Assembly: GCA_003290165.1 (NCBI GenBank)
Contig: QNQO01000530.1
Coordinates: forward strand, 248,001 to 312,000
Reading direction: 5' to 3'
DNA length: 64,000 bases
Source of the DNA: Berberis thunbergii
Taxonomy: Eukaryota; Streptophyta; Magnoliopsida; Ranunculales; Berberidaceae
A program made the translations under genes and the position numbers. Positions 45,482-57,153 of the stretch are shown in pieces. The first letter of the stretch is position 1; each line of letters begins with the position of its first letter. Under the pieces are notes generated by a model, which was given only the letters and a program-made list of their open reading frames with translations, made no database searches and was not told the origin of the DNA.

Positions 45482-48190
45482 TGTTAAGTGAAAATCCAGT
45501 CATTTCACATTTGGATGTTGGCAACAAATAGCTGACTTCCACATGTGGATTGTTCTTTTTCCCTTGTTGTTTGTTTTGAGTTTTTGTAGGGAGCCATGTT
45601 GAATCAAGATCGTAACCAATCCAAATTTGGACTATATAATGCGAGTTCCCTCAAATGAACAGTGATGGAACGGTAAAAGAGTGTCTTCAACCTGATTTTT
45701 CATTTCCTTTTTGCCTTCGCTCATATTGCAGATTTACTATCTTATCCACGTCCTCTCCCTCCTATAATTTATCATCTTCCTTTGTCTCTTGGTTCTCCTC
45801 CTTCCTCTCTCTCATTTGCGACCACTATCGTCCCCACTGTTGAGCCACTATCATTGCTTCAAACCACTACCAACAATTCCCCTATCAAATGTCTCCGCAT
45901 TTCAAATCTCTCAAAATGCAAAAGATATTTCTTCTTCAATTCCTCACCCAAATTCATCAAAAACCTTCAAGAACAAAAATTATCGGTGGTGCAGAGAGAA
46001 TCAGAGAAGGTGGGAATGAGAAAATGTGGATCGGTGACTTATGCAAGACTCAGATCGGCTGAGTCACAACTCGTCGGGTTTCTGGTATAACACACTATGT
46101 TTCTCCTCCTCCACCGACTCCATAGTTGTTGCTTTATCTTCAATAGTTGAAACCACCACTGGAGGGAACACTTGCAATCTGGGTCATCTCCATTGTTGAT
46201 CTGGTTTTCTGATTCCTTATTCTTTTCTTGCATTTATTCCACCTCTTCAACGAGTTTTGTCTTGAATATTTATTCTTTTCTTTATTCTCTCGTCTAACAA
46301 AAGTACAAATCTTCACACAAAGCAGGGAATCAAATGGTGTGTTATGGTCTCTCTTTGGTCTCGTGTGGTTCTCACCATGGTGATTATATAATCTGGGTTA
46401 GGTGCCATGATGGGCTAGTTATCTTAATTGGGCTTTGGTTGAGATCCAGTCAAAAGTTGCGTCTGGCTAACTTAGTAGCCAATTGAATTTTTGGCTAAAC
46501 ATATTAATGGGGTTGTTTGAGATGACCAGCAAATTTAATGACAATCAATTTTACTTTTACTTTTATGTTTTATTATGCTTTGATGAAAATAACAACATCG
46601 GGTTTGTTTGGCAATAGCTAATTTATTGTTGTTTTTGATACAACCCACAAATATATATGCCATTACAATAATGAGAGTGTGATCTTAGATTACAATATTT
46701 TACTCCTAAAATTTTAATTTTTACTATAAATTTTAGAATAAATTTTTTTTTTGAATATACACGCACATAGTGGGCGTCCCTAGTTTGTATTTAACAGATA
46801 TGGATCTCAAAGGATAAATATGTGTTGGATATATATTACCCAACTCACATTCCTTGACAACGAATAAAATCAAAAGCAACACAAAATAAGCCCACAAACA
46901 AGGCTCCCTAGACTTACTCTAATAATAATCAGCAAATTTTGTCATTTTTCTAGATAAGATGGTAAATTGCAGAATTTGGTACAGGCATGATTGGAATAAA
47001 AAGCAGGTCGAAGACACGGGCACTGTTCATCGGGTAGAAAGGAGCAAAAGTATTATGTATTCATTCGAGACCCTCGAGTTATTGAATTTTCCAAATCTCA
47101 CTATTTTGTTGTTGTGAGAAGACTTGTTTGTGAGCACAATCCATCCAATTGTCCAACATAGAGTTTATGTATCCAAGATGATTCGAAGTCTAAGCTATTT
47201 GAAATAGTAAACTTATATCTCCTAACAAAATAGTTAATGTTCAAGAAAATTGAAACAATGAGAACAAATAATTTCTACCCAAGATTGCTAACAAAGGTAA
47301 GATAGATACAGATATGTAAAACAGAGATGCAGAATCAAAACAGAAATGAATTACAAAACATAAAGTACAATACTAGAATTTCTCTAAACTATCTTAGAGA
47401 TTGATACAGCTTCAAGCCAATTTCTTGGTTTACACTTGGGGATTAACTGTAAGATCTACACAAATAGTTTATTGAAAGATTAGAAAATTTATAAAAGATA
47501 TAATTTATTGAAATGTACAAAAGAAAGATAGAAGCTGAAAACTCGCTTACCCTAAACTTAGAAAACTACCTCCTTAAATAGAGGGGATCCAAATGAAGAT
47601 AAGCCTCGTTGGAAAGATAAGGTAGGTGGACAACTTGTCCTTTGTGATAATGCAAAATTATTTGTTTTTAACTGTCGACAGGTACTGTGGAAGATGCTTC
47701 GACTGTAGCTGCTTTTGTAGTGGGCAAACAGTGGCTTCACGTGGATGCCTTTGTAAAAGGAAAGATGTTGTCGGGACCGAAATATCTTGTTTTGTAGTGT
47801 CTGCTGGCAGATGCTGCCTCTGATAGTGTGCGGATGGTGGGTCCATCAATCAAGTGGGGAGAAGACGTCATAGCAATCGTCTTCATTGAGTGGAACTATA
47901 GGTTCATCGTCATCATCTGAATCTTCTGAACAGATCTTTGACAACGTTTCTAGAAGTTGAGCTCTTGTAGGTTTCCCTCGAAGCTGTTTCCTGATGTATT
48001 GGCGAAGAAGCTTAGCGTCTGAAAGGGATTCAACTGGATTCACCTGAGGAGCAGGAGAATGATTTTTGCCAGAGAAGAAGCGGAAAACTCCTTCTTTTGT
48101 AACTCTAGAGTAGTCAAATTGTGCCCACCACTTGACTTTAAAACGGCGGCAGAACCACATGAGAGCATTCTTGGATTGATAAGGTTTACA
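45482..48190 (-). repeat. Direct terminal repeat, left copy (2,709 bp)
   Basis: Near-identical to 52110-54750. It starts TGTTAAGTGAAAATCC and ends AAGGTTTACA. It holds the C-terminal part of the last reading frame, a promoter-like block and a long region with only short frames. Confidence 0.93.
47504..47580 (-). promoter_or_regulatory. Pararetroviral promoter and polyadenylation block, left copy
   Basis: On the minus strand CTATTTAAGGAGG (TATA-like, 47571-47580) is followed about 65 nt later by AATAAA (47504-47509). A TATA box with a poly(A) signal shortly downstream is the arrangement expected for a terminally redundant pararetroviral or LTR transcript. The right repeat has the same pair at 54131-54140 and 54086-54091. 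Confidence 0.5.
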
Positions 48191-48316
48191 CAATGCTGAG
48201 CAGGTGTAGTCCCAACATAAAATCCAGGACAAACCAAATCTGATGAAGAACCAGAGTGAAAAAACCTGTTCTGTAACAGGGATTGGAGGCTGGTACTTTT
48301 CTTGAAAATCTTCCAT
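47846..48316 (-). CDS. Pararetrovirus-associated 3' reading frame (crosses the repeat border)
   Basis: 156 codons beginning MEDFQEKYQPPIPVTEQ, with a Trp-rich centre (RFKVKWWAQFDY) and an acidic C-terminus (SEDSDDDDEP) ending FSPLD. It runs uninterrupted through the left-repeat border at 48190. The right repeat holds only the part after that border (54406-54720). Proteins of this type occur downstream of pol in plant caulimovirid-like elements; the function is not known to me. The frame upstream (48040-48525) overlaps it in another phase and may be the out-of-frame remainder. Confidence 0.55.
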   Translation of the reverse strand: MEDFQEKYQPPIPVTEQVFSLWFFIRFGLSWILCWDYTCSALCKPYQSKNALMWFCRRFKVKWWAQFDYSRVTKEGVFRFFSGKNHSPAPQVNPVESLSDAKLLRQYIRKQLRGKPTRAQLLETLSKICSEDSDDDDEPIVPLNEDDCYDVFSPLD

Positions 48317-48528
48317 CCTTCCTGAACAGCAGGGGGAAGAATTAATGTCTTGAATTGGACCAAAATGGCTCCACCAAATGTGTTGGAACCAAAGAGGAAC
48401 AAATTTCTGATTGAATTTTTTGCAAAATAAAAAGAACCATGAATGGCCACAATTCTGCGATTGTAAATAGAAGGCTCTTGACCACGCGAGCTTTTAGTCA
48501 AGATAACTGTAGGTCTGGGGAACATAGT

Positions 48529-49050
48529 TCACTGAGAACTTCTTGTGGCAGTGAGGGAGCTGATGCCAATCAACTTCAAGAGAACTTTGAGGATCTGACA
48601 CTTGGAATGTGTGATCATTTCTTGGTGATCTTTGTCATGATGATGGGTGATAATCACAGAATCAAAATCTACGAGAATGAACTCATAGAACTCCTGTGAT
48701 TTTGTACTGTCTGCTTCTTCAAACTGTTGTTGTTGAGGAAAGAGATTTTTGGCGATGAGTTGGGGCTCCTTGACTAAAGCATACATGGAGGCTTCGATCA
48801 TAGTGATATAATCAAGGCATGCTTTAGGAATGTATGGATTTGGTGTCGAAGTTTGCGGCTTTGTAAAACTGGTCATGATGGAACCAGTTGCTTCTTTTTG
48901 GTTCAACAGAGTGAACTTCTGTGAAAGGGAAAGAGCGTAAGAAAGATGGGCTTGATGCTGTGAGGTAGAAGACGCCATAGCATATTGGGATTTTGATTTG
49001 GATTTGGAAAAAGGAGGAGGGCGAAAGGAAAATGAGTTAGAAGAACTCAT
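48529..49050 (-). CDS. Pararetrovirus-associated reading frame downstream of RNase H
   Basis: 173 codons: Ser-rich start, then NPYIPKACLDYITMIEASMY, EFYEFILVDFDS and HHHDKDHQEMITHSKC. It starts four bases before the RNase H stop (49047). I associate this type with plant caulimovirid-like elements but cannot name its activity. It ends in a stop 4 nt above the next frame. Confidence 0.5.
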   Translation of the reverse strand: MSSSNSFSFRPPPFSKSKSKSQYAMASSTSQHQAHLSYALSLSQKFTLLNQKEATGSIMTSFTKPQTSTPNPYIPKACLDYITMIEASMYALVKEPQLIAKNLFPQQQQFEEADSTKSQEFYEFILVDFDSVIITHHHDKDHQEMITHSKCQILKVLLKLIGISSLTATRSSQ

Positions 49051-49620
49051 ATTTGAAGGAATTCTCTTGTTAGGAAATCTGCAAGAGAATTGTCAGCTCC
49101 TTTTATAAACTTAATTTCAAAATCAAAGGCTGAAAGAAGACCTTGCCACCTGGCAAAAATCTGTTTGGAAACGAGATTTAAAACATCTTTAGTTAAAATC
49201 TCTTTGGCAGATTGGCAATCAACTTGTAATAAAAAATTTTGGTTAATTAAATCATCTTGAAATTTCATGATGCACAAAACAATTGATAAAACCTATTTTT
49301 TACTTTGGAGTAATTTAATTGGACAGAGTTTCAAATACTAGAATGGTATCGGACCAATTGGATAGAAGTAGAATCAGAAAGACGCTGTTTGAGAATACCA
49401 CCGTATCCTAAATTGGATGCATTTGTTTCTACAATCTTGAAGGCTTCTGGATTGAAAATCCCTAAACAATGAAGATGCTTGACTCTGGACTTGAGTTGGC
49501 GGACAACCTGAGAATGGGCTTCAGTCCATGGGATGGGTTTTTTCTAAGTCTGGCAAACTGGAGTTTTAATAAAAATTCGAAGGCCTTTGTAAAAATCTGC
49601 AACATAGTTAAGAGATCCTA
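49047..49620 (-). pseudogene. Pararetroviral RNase H, catalytic Asp replaced
   Basis: Read with stops: AHSQVVRQLKSRVKHL-like connection, IVETNASNLGYGGIL, then 49277-49047 with FLLQVDCQSAKEILT and GADNSLADFLTRE. The usual TDAS of the first catalytic site is TNAS here. Stops lie between the parts. Confidence 0.75.
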
Positions 49621-50260
49621 AAAACCGTTGTAATTTGGGTTTTATCCTTTAACTCATCAAGAAATTTGTTTGCAAAATCAATTGCTCTAGATATGGGTGT
49701 GAGAGTCCCATGAAAAATCTTATGTCCAAGAAATCGAATATTGGTTTGAAAAAGATTGATTTTTGTTGGAGAAAGAACTAAACCATTTTCTTTGATAATT
49801 CTTTCAAATTGATACAAATGTTTCCAGTGAGCTGAAATTGATTCTCAGAAAACAAGTATATCATCGATATACACAATTGTAAAAGCTGAAAATGGGGAGA
49901 GAATATCATTCATGATATTTTGAAACTCACTATGAGCGTTTTTTAGACCAAAGGGCATAACATTCCATTCAAAATGACCAAATGGAACATTAAACGTTGT
50001 TTTGTAACGATCAAAGGGATGGATCTGAATTTGCCAGAATTCAGATTTGAGGTCAAACTTTGAGAACACACATGCTGAGTGTAAACGTTTAAGAAAGTTT
50101 CTCTTGTTGGGAATATGATACCTAATCCATTGTAAAGCCTGATTTAAGAGCTTATAATTGATGACAAGGCAACTTATAGTTGATGACAAGGCGAAGACTT
50201 CCTCTTTCTAATTTAGCTGCTTTGTTAGCATAAAAGGCTGCACAACTCCAGGGAGATTTG
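49608..50260 (-). pseudogene. Pararetroviral reverse transcriptase, broken
   Basis: The frame 50189-49845 contains FDLKSEFWQIQIHPFDRYKT, WNVMPFGLKNAHSEFQ and the catalytic YIDDILVF, then a stop. The thumb/connection part (LSPTKINLF, IRFLGHKI) continues at 49817-49608 and is frame-shifted near its end. The FDLKSGFWQI / FNVPFGHFEWNVMPFGL pattern is caulimovirid-like. Confidence 0.85.
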
Positions 50261-50510
50261 GAATGCCTAATAAGTTTTTTTGAAAGCAAGGTTGTGATTT
50301 CTTTTTTGCAATGTTCCATGAGCTCTTAATTCATTTGAATTGGGCAAGCTTTAGTTGGAATCATTGAGTCTTTAAAAGTGGGTTCATAAGGAAGACGAAC
50401 AACATGACGATGGTGGTGCCAAAAAGCATTTGAAAGTTCAAAACATAATTCCTTTGTCAAATGTTCTTGGTATTGAACAATTTGAGTATGAAGTTTAGGT
50501 CTTGAATTTG

Positions 50511-50990
50511 CTAATCAATGCGTCTAAATGCAATGTCTGCTTTGAGGGATTGCAAATGTTGTTGTTTCTGAGAGATGAAATTAAGAAAACAAGTATCATT
50601 TTTGATATTGTTGATTTCTATAATTTCAGGTTTGTAAAGAAAAGGGAATTCAACATCTGTTCCAAGAATTTGGGTTTTGATGCCCGATGCTGTAACACAA
50701 AACAAATAAATTGCAACAAAAAATGGTTTCAAATAATCATCTTTTGGAGTAAAAAATTTTGTTTGAGACAAACTTTATCTTGGCAGATATGAGCATTGGT
50801 TAATTTATATTGTATAGCCAACTTGAAATTGGTGGTTGTATACAACTTTTGCTTGGTAAGTTCAAAATATTTTGTAGGTATTAATCCTTCCGCAAAGCAG
50901 TTAAGATCAGCACCAGAATCAATAAGAGCTTTACATGGGATAGTAATCTCTTTATTGATAACGAGGTTTACTTTACAAAACCATCGCTGA
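50511..50990 (-). pseudogene. Pararetroviral aspartic protease region
   Basis: The minus strand near 50940-50880 reads PCKALIDSGADLNCFAEG, the DSGA active site of caulimovirid proteases, followed by IPTKYFELTKQ. A frame change leads into the frame 50771-50511, which holds ASGIKTQILGTDVEF. Confidence 0.75.
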
Positions 50991-51326
50991 TGAGTAACTT
51001 TGTTGATTTCATTAAGAAATATAGGAGGGCAATCTTTACAGGGGTTTCAGAAGAAGAGGGCATATCAGGATCAAGGAGAGAATGATTTTGTTTTAAAATC
51101 ATAATATCTTTTTTTATATGATTAACTTCTTGCTGAAGATCGGATAAATTGACAGAGATAGAAAAGGTGGATTTTCTAAATTTGTCAATAATTTGTTTGT
51201 GATCATAAAATGGATTTATGACCTCTGGGGTTGGTTTGTGGTTAAATTTGTTTTGATGTGTTGAAGATATTCTGTTTTAAGGTTAGGATCTTCAATACGA
51301 TCAACAAAATCTAAAAGAATGCTAGA

Positions 51327-51857
51327 TTATTTTGTTTTTGAAAGCATATTGATGTTTTGAAGGTTATGACAATGACATGCCTCTGCGCATTCACCATCAC
51401 TGAATTTTTCTGAATGATCAGAGTCAGAAGAATAATTCAAATTGAACATTTGAAAATCTTCGTCTGAATTATCTGATTCAGAATTCATTAAGACTTGTAA
51501 AAACATGTTCTTGATATCTTCAGGAGCTTGGAGCTCTTGAATCTTTTGGGTTGTTCTGCAATTTTTTGCATAGTGATCAGGACGTCCACATTTAAAGCAA
51601 ACGGACTTTGAATGGGTATGGGCTGGATTCTTCTTAAATGGTTTGGTAGTTTTGGGTTTATGCATACCATGTTTTTTGAGCTGACTATAATATTGATTAT
51701 AGTATCTGGTTTGAAGTTGTTTAGGTCTGTAGAGTTTTTTAGACTTAAATTGTCGAGCAGAATGGGACCTATACTTGAGTTTTGATTGAGAAGGCTTTTG
51801 ATGAGGGAGCTTAAAATTCAGGTGTGGCGGAGACGACTGCCCATCGTGATGTCCCAA
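51327..51857 (-). CDS. Pararetroviral capsid C-terminus with zinc finger
   Basis: 176 codons, very basic (many Lys/Arg/His/Gln), with CFKCGRPDHYAKNC (CX2CX4HX4C) about residues 86-99, an acidic Ser/Asp tail and a second cysteine cluster (CAEACHC). This is the usual layout of a caulimovirid coat-protein end. The N-terminal capsid and any movement protein are missing upstream, where the right repeat begins within about 250 bp. Confidence 0.75.
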   Translation of the reverse strand: MGHHDGQSSPPHLNFKLPHQKPSQSKLKYRSHSARQFKSKKLYRPKQLQTRYYNQYYSQLKKHGMHKPKTTKPFKKNPAHTHSKSVCFKCGRPDHYAKNCRTTQKIQELQAPEDIKNMFLQVLMNSESDNSDEDFQMFNLNYSSDSDHSEKFSDGECAEACHCHNLQNINMLSKTK

Positions 51858-52109
51858 AGCCTACTTCAGATTGTGCTACCGTGAAGCTGCTTCTGACTTT
51901 GTTCCCACCGAATGAGCGGATTTTGTATTGAAATGAAAAATATACAAATGAATAAATTCCCCCTTTATTTTTTTTTCTGTAGCTATCGTACTTTCCGATT
52001 CCAATTCTTGCTTAGATTAGGCTGAGTAAGTGCTGAGTAGGCGGGGTATATCCACCCTTACCTGAAGTAAGGTATCAATATGGACTAAAACCTTTTTTGC
52101 TTCACAAAT

Positions 52110-54750
52110 TGTTAAGTGAAAATCCAGTCATTTCTCATTTGGATGTTGGCAACAAATAGCTGACTTCCACATGTGCATTGTTCTTTTTCCCTTGTTGTTT
52201 GTTTTGAGTTTTGTAGGGAACCATGTTGAATCAAGATCGTAACCAATCCAAATTTGGATTATATAATGCGAGTTCCCTCAAATGAACAGTGATGGAACGG
52301 TAAAAGAGTGTCTTCGACCTGATTTTTCATTTCCTTTTTGCCTTCGCTCATATTACAGATTTACTATCTTATCCACGTCCTCTCCCTCCTATAATTTATC
52401 ATCTTCCTTTGTCTCTTGGCTCTCCTCCTTCCTCTCTCTCATAGTCTCATTTGCGACCACGATCGTCCCCACTGTTGAGCCACTATCATTGCTTCAAACC
52501 ACTACCAACAATTCCTCTATCAAATGTCTCCGCATTTCAAATCTCTCAAAATGCAAAAGATATTTCTTCTTCAATTCCTCACCCAATTCAACAAATTCAT
52601 CAAAAACCTTCAAGAACAAAAATTATCGGTGGTGCAGAGAGAATCAGAGAAGGTGGGAATGAGAAAATGTGGATCGGTGACTTATGCAAGACTCAGATCG
52701 GCTGAGTCACAACTAGTCGGGTTTCTGGTATAACACACTATGTTTCTCCTCCTCCACTGACTCCATAGTTGTTGCTTTATCTTTAATAGTTGAAACCACC
52801 ACTGGAGGGAACACTTGCAATCTGGGTCACCTCCATTGTTGATCTGGTTTTCTGATTCCTTATTCTTTTCTTGCATTTATCCACCTCTTCAACGAGTTTT
52901 GTCTTGAATATTTCTTCTTTTCTTTATTCTCTCGTCTAACAAAAGTACAAATCTTCACACAAAGCAGGGAATCAAATGGTGTGTTATGGTCTCGTGTGGC
53001 TCTCACCATGGTGATTATATAATCTGGGTTAGGTGCCATGATGGGCTAGTTATCTTAATTGAATTTTTGACTAAACATATTAATGGGGTTGTTTGAGATG
53101 ATCAACAAATTTAATGACAATCAATTTTACTTTTACTTTTATGTTTTATTTTGCTTTGATGAAAATAACAACATCGGGTTTGTTTGGCAATAGCTAATTT
53201 ATTGTTGTTCTTGATACAACCCACAAATATATATGCCATTACAATAATGAGAGTGTAGTCTCAGATTACGATATTTTACTCCTGAAATTTTAATTTTTAC
53301 TATAAATTTTAGAATTAAAAAAAATATTGAATATACATGCACGTAGTGGGCGTCCCTAGTTTGTATTTAACAGATATGGATCTCAAAGGATAAAATATGT
53401 GTTGGATATATATTACCCAACTCACATTCCTTGACAACGAATAAAATCAAAAGCAACACAAAATAAGCCCACAAACAAAGCTCCCTCCTAGACTTACTCT
53501 AATAATAATCAGCAAATTTTGTCCTTTTTCTAGATAAGATGGTAAAATGCAGAATTTGGTACAGGCATGATTGGAATAAAAAAGCAGGTCGAAGACACGG
53601 GCACTGTTCATCGGGTAGAAATGAGCAAAAGTATTATGTATTCATTCGAGGCCCTCGAGTTATTGAATTTTCCAAGTCTCACTATTTTGTTGTTGTGACT
53701 AGACTTGTTTGTGAGCACAATCCATCCAATTGTCCAACATAGAGTTTATGTATCCAAGATGATTCAAAGTCTAAGCTATTTGAAATAGTAAACTTATATC
53801 TCCTAACAAAATAGTTAATGTTCAAGAAAATTAAAACAAATGAGAACAAAGAATTTCTACCCAAGATTGCTAATAAAGGTAAGATAGATACAGATATGTA
53901 AAATAGAGATGCAAAAATCAAAACAAAAATGAATTACAAAACATAAAGTACAATACTAGAATTTGTTTAAACTATCTTAGAGATCAATACAGCCTCAAGC
54001 CAATTTATTGGTTTATACTTGGGGATTAACTGTAAGATCTACACAAATAGTTTATTGAAAGATAGAAAATTTATAAAAGATATAATTTATTGAAATGTAC
54101 AAAAGAAAGATAGAAGCTTAGAAAACTACCTCCTTAAATAGAGGGGATCCAAACGAAGATAAGTCTCGCTAGAAAGATAAGGTAGGTGGACAACTTGTCC
54201 TTTGTGATAATGCAAAATTATTTGTTTTTAACTGTCGGCAGGTACTGTGGAAGATGCTTCGACTGTAGCTGCTTTTGTAGTGGGTGAATAGTGGTTTCAC
54301 GTGAATGCCTTTGTAAAAGGAAAGATGATGTCGGGACCGAAAGTATCTTTTTTGTAGTGTCTGCTGGCAGATGCTGTCTCTGATAGTGTGCGGACGGTGG
54401 GTCCATCAATCAAGTGGAGAGAAGACGTCATAGCAATCGTCTTCATTGAATGGAACTACAGGTTCATCATCATCATCTGAATCTTCTGAAGAGATCTTGG
54501 ACAACGTTTCTAGGAGTTGAGCTCTTGTAGGTTTCCCTCGAAGTTGCTTCCTGATGTGTTGGCGAAGAAGCTTAGCGTCTGAAAGGGATTCAACTGGATT
54601 CACCTGAGGAGCAGGAAAATGATCTTTGCCAGAGAAGAAGCGGAAAATTCCTTCTTTTGTAACACTGGAGTAGTCAAATTGTGCCCACCACTTGACTTTA
54701 AAACGGCGGTAGAACCACATGAGAGCATTCTTGGATTGATAAGGTTTACA
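52110..54750 (-). repeat. Direct terminal repeat, right copy (2,641 bp)
   Basis: Same borders as the left copy. It differs by point changes and small deletions (for example about 20 bp lost near 53060). Beyond 54750 the sequence is unrelated to the viral sequence following 48190. Confidence 0.93.
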
Positions 54751-55146
54751 ACAATGGCTACTTATTTATTTTCTAATAGTATGCAGTAACATGATGCTTG
54801 GGATTTATAAACGACTTTGTTTGCAAATGGACACATCTTCCAATTGTATGGTTGATTAAACTAAGTAGGCTCGATTTGTGGATGGTTTGATCAGTATGCC
54901 AAAAGACAACATGTAATTTCACTGGCTGGTTTAATGTGCCTAATTGGATTTTGTACTATAGGGTCTGACTAGACCTGAAAACAAAAGACATGTTGAGTAT
55001 GTTGTGATCGTTAAACACTAAATATTTCTCCTTGAATCATCCGTCTCTCCAATCATCTCCCTTAAAATTGCCGTCCATGAAAATAAATAACAAGGTAAGA
55101 AACAATGCATGCATGCTTTCATTACATAAGATTAGATCAATAACAG

Positions 55147-57153
55147 TTGTGTGGTAAAAAGACGGGCAGTGCTCAGACACTAGTTTGTGTGAAACAAGTG
55201 AAGCAAGATGCAGCAGAGGAATGGGAAGAGAGCATGCCATTACCCGGAGACATTATTGAAGGAGTAGCAGTGGATGAGAGCGATGAGTCGTTTGTGCCAG
55301 CTAAAGGTAGATCAGACCTTAGCTCCCAACTAGGAAAGCTCAATAAACTAAGACAGGGAGAGAATCAGTCCTCTGTATGGATCAAGGTCCGGAGGGGGGA
55401 GACTGCACTCAAGCTTCAGGCCTGTGTTGTGCAAGAACGTGGATCAAAGCTCCAGCGCAGGTACACCATTCAAGCAGTTTCTGATGATAGACATGTTGCA
55501 GTGTTGGCAGACCTCACCCTGGAACAGTGCACTGAGCTACAAGGTACGGCAATACAAAAATATTAATGAAAATTTGAATAAAGATTGCATAATGATGAGC
55601 AAAATCAGTTGTTAAATTTTATCTTTGTACACGTAGAGATGAGCAGAAAGGTAGTTAACATGGACGATACAGGGTACACCCAGAAAATGATGAAGTACAA
55701 CTGGAAGAAGAAGGTGGGTATGTTCTTGCCAGATAGGCAATCTACTGTAATTAGTTCCATACTCTTTATGCCACTGGCAGGGGAGTACAATGTTGGGTCA
55801 ACCACAGCGAGGTCCATGGCCTGGTTTTCTTCCGCAGTTTCATCCGGTGCTCCTCTCATTTTTGTAAACATCCAGACTGAACAAGTTGTTGCAACCTCGG
55901 TAAGTACTAATATTTTCTTCTTTTTCTTTGTGTGTTTCCAAGCATTCTTAAGTTTTATCCGAGTTAAACACCATGTTTTAAAACCAAATTTTTACCCAGT
56001 TCAAATGCCCAAATAAATCTAACAACTGAATGTAAAACAACAAAGTAAAATCTGATATATATTCATATAAATCCAAGTTTTATCAAACAGAAGCCCAGGG
56101 TGTTAAACACTCAAGTCAAACAAAATTACAATAATTGTCAACTTAGGAACAATCAACTAATGTTGTATTTTCTTTGTTAATCTTTCTTATTGTCAACTGA
56201 AAAATGTCAATGAGATCGAGCATTATTAATGATATATTTCCTTATTGTTTTCTAATATCAGAAGGACAAAAGTATTGCTGCTGGAAGAGAAATGAGATGG
56301 GGTAGGCAACAAACTTACAACACGACCATCCAAATCGTGCAAGGAATACGTCTATGGTTTCTTCCTGGAGTTGCAGAGGTCCCAATTATTTTGACACCAA
56401 AAATAGGAGAAAGTCGTTTTGGAATGGACATAAAACGAACTGAAGAGGTAAAACATTTTCACTCTCTGTGTATAGTTAAGACAATATTCAGTTTTTTTTT
56501 TTTTTTTTTTTTTTTTGAAGCTGTCTTCTTCACATTTTTCATGTCGAATTTCCTCTAGAAGAATTATGGCTTTCACAGAACTACAAATTGTGTTGATACA
56601 CAAAACTTGAATTCTTACTAGAACCTAGAATGGAGCTAGCAGATAACTCACTTGTACTTGTTTGTTCCGAACGCCTTTTTAAATAGTTTATTACTACTTG
56701 AGTAATAACCATAATAAACCTCGTTGTTTTGGGTAAATTGTGTAGGGATTCATTTGCATTTACAAAGTCACACAAGGATCAGCAGCTGATCGGGCTGGTC
56801 TAGGAGAGCTACAAGAACAGGCAAAAGAAACAGGGCATTTAGTCTTGATATCCAAACTAGAAGGAAAAAGTTTGTTGCCATCAATGGCTTCATCAATAGG
56901 GCTCATCCATTGTTGTGACAATATACAAGTCAAGGAAACACTTTCCTCTGCTATTGACAGAATGGAAGGGATTCATCTACACATCATGTCGTGGCCTAAT
57001 AATCATACAAAATCTCCACATGACGCAACTGCCTTTCTTGACACTCTAATGCCGCCGACTGAACCCTTCTCTACAACTGCAACTTTCTATAGTAGGTCCA
57101 ATTCAGACCGTTTTCTTGACCAAGAACTATCATCCTCTGGCTACTTCACTTAA
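55147..57153 (+). CDS. Unrecognised plant protein gene, four in-frame exons
   Basis: Exons: about 55147-55543, 55637-55899, 56262-56447, 56746-57153 (TAA), with GT-AG borders and matching phases throughout. The protein reads [60 protein letters not shown], then a beta-rich stretch ([32 protein letters not shown]) and [12 protein letters not shown], which resembles the ligand loop of a PDZ domain. It ends SSSGYFT. I do not recall a name or function. The start is uncertain: a stop precedes 55147, and an upstream exon is possible (CAG acceptor at 55171-55173). Poly(A) signal AATAAA near 57261. Confidence 0.8.

Larger units (their letters stand above)
45482..54750 (-). mobile_element. Defective caulimovirid-like (endogenous pararetrovirus) insertion with long direct terminal repeats
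   Basis: Read on the minus strand: terminal repeat, CX2CX4HX4C capsid-type zinc finger, DSGA protease, caulimovirid-type reverse transcriptase, RNase H, two further reading frames, terminal repeat. There is no integrase or chromodomain. The internal RT reads closer to plant pararetroviruses than to gypsy. No movement protein was found, and several frames are broken, so the copy is defective. The repeats (45482-48190 and 52110-54750) give a period of 6,628 bp. It separates the kinase promoter from the gene at 55.1 kb. Confidence 0.85.

Noticed and set aside
47626..47849. Short frames on both strands within the terminal repeats
   Set aside because: They lie in the promoter/leader-like part of the pararetroviral repeat, differ between the two copies, and look like chance or leader frames.
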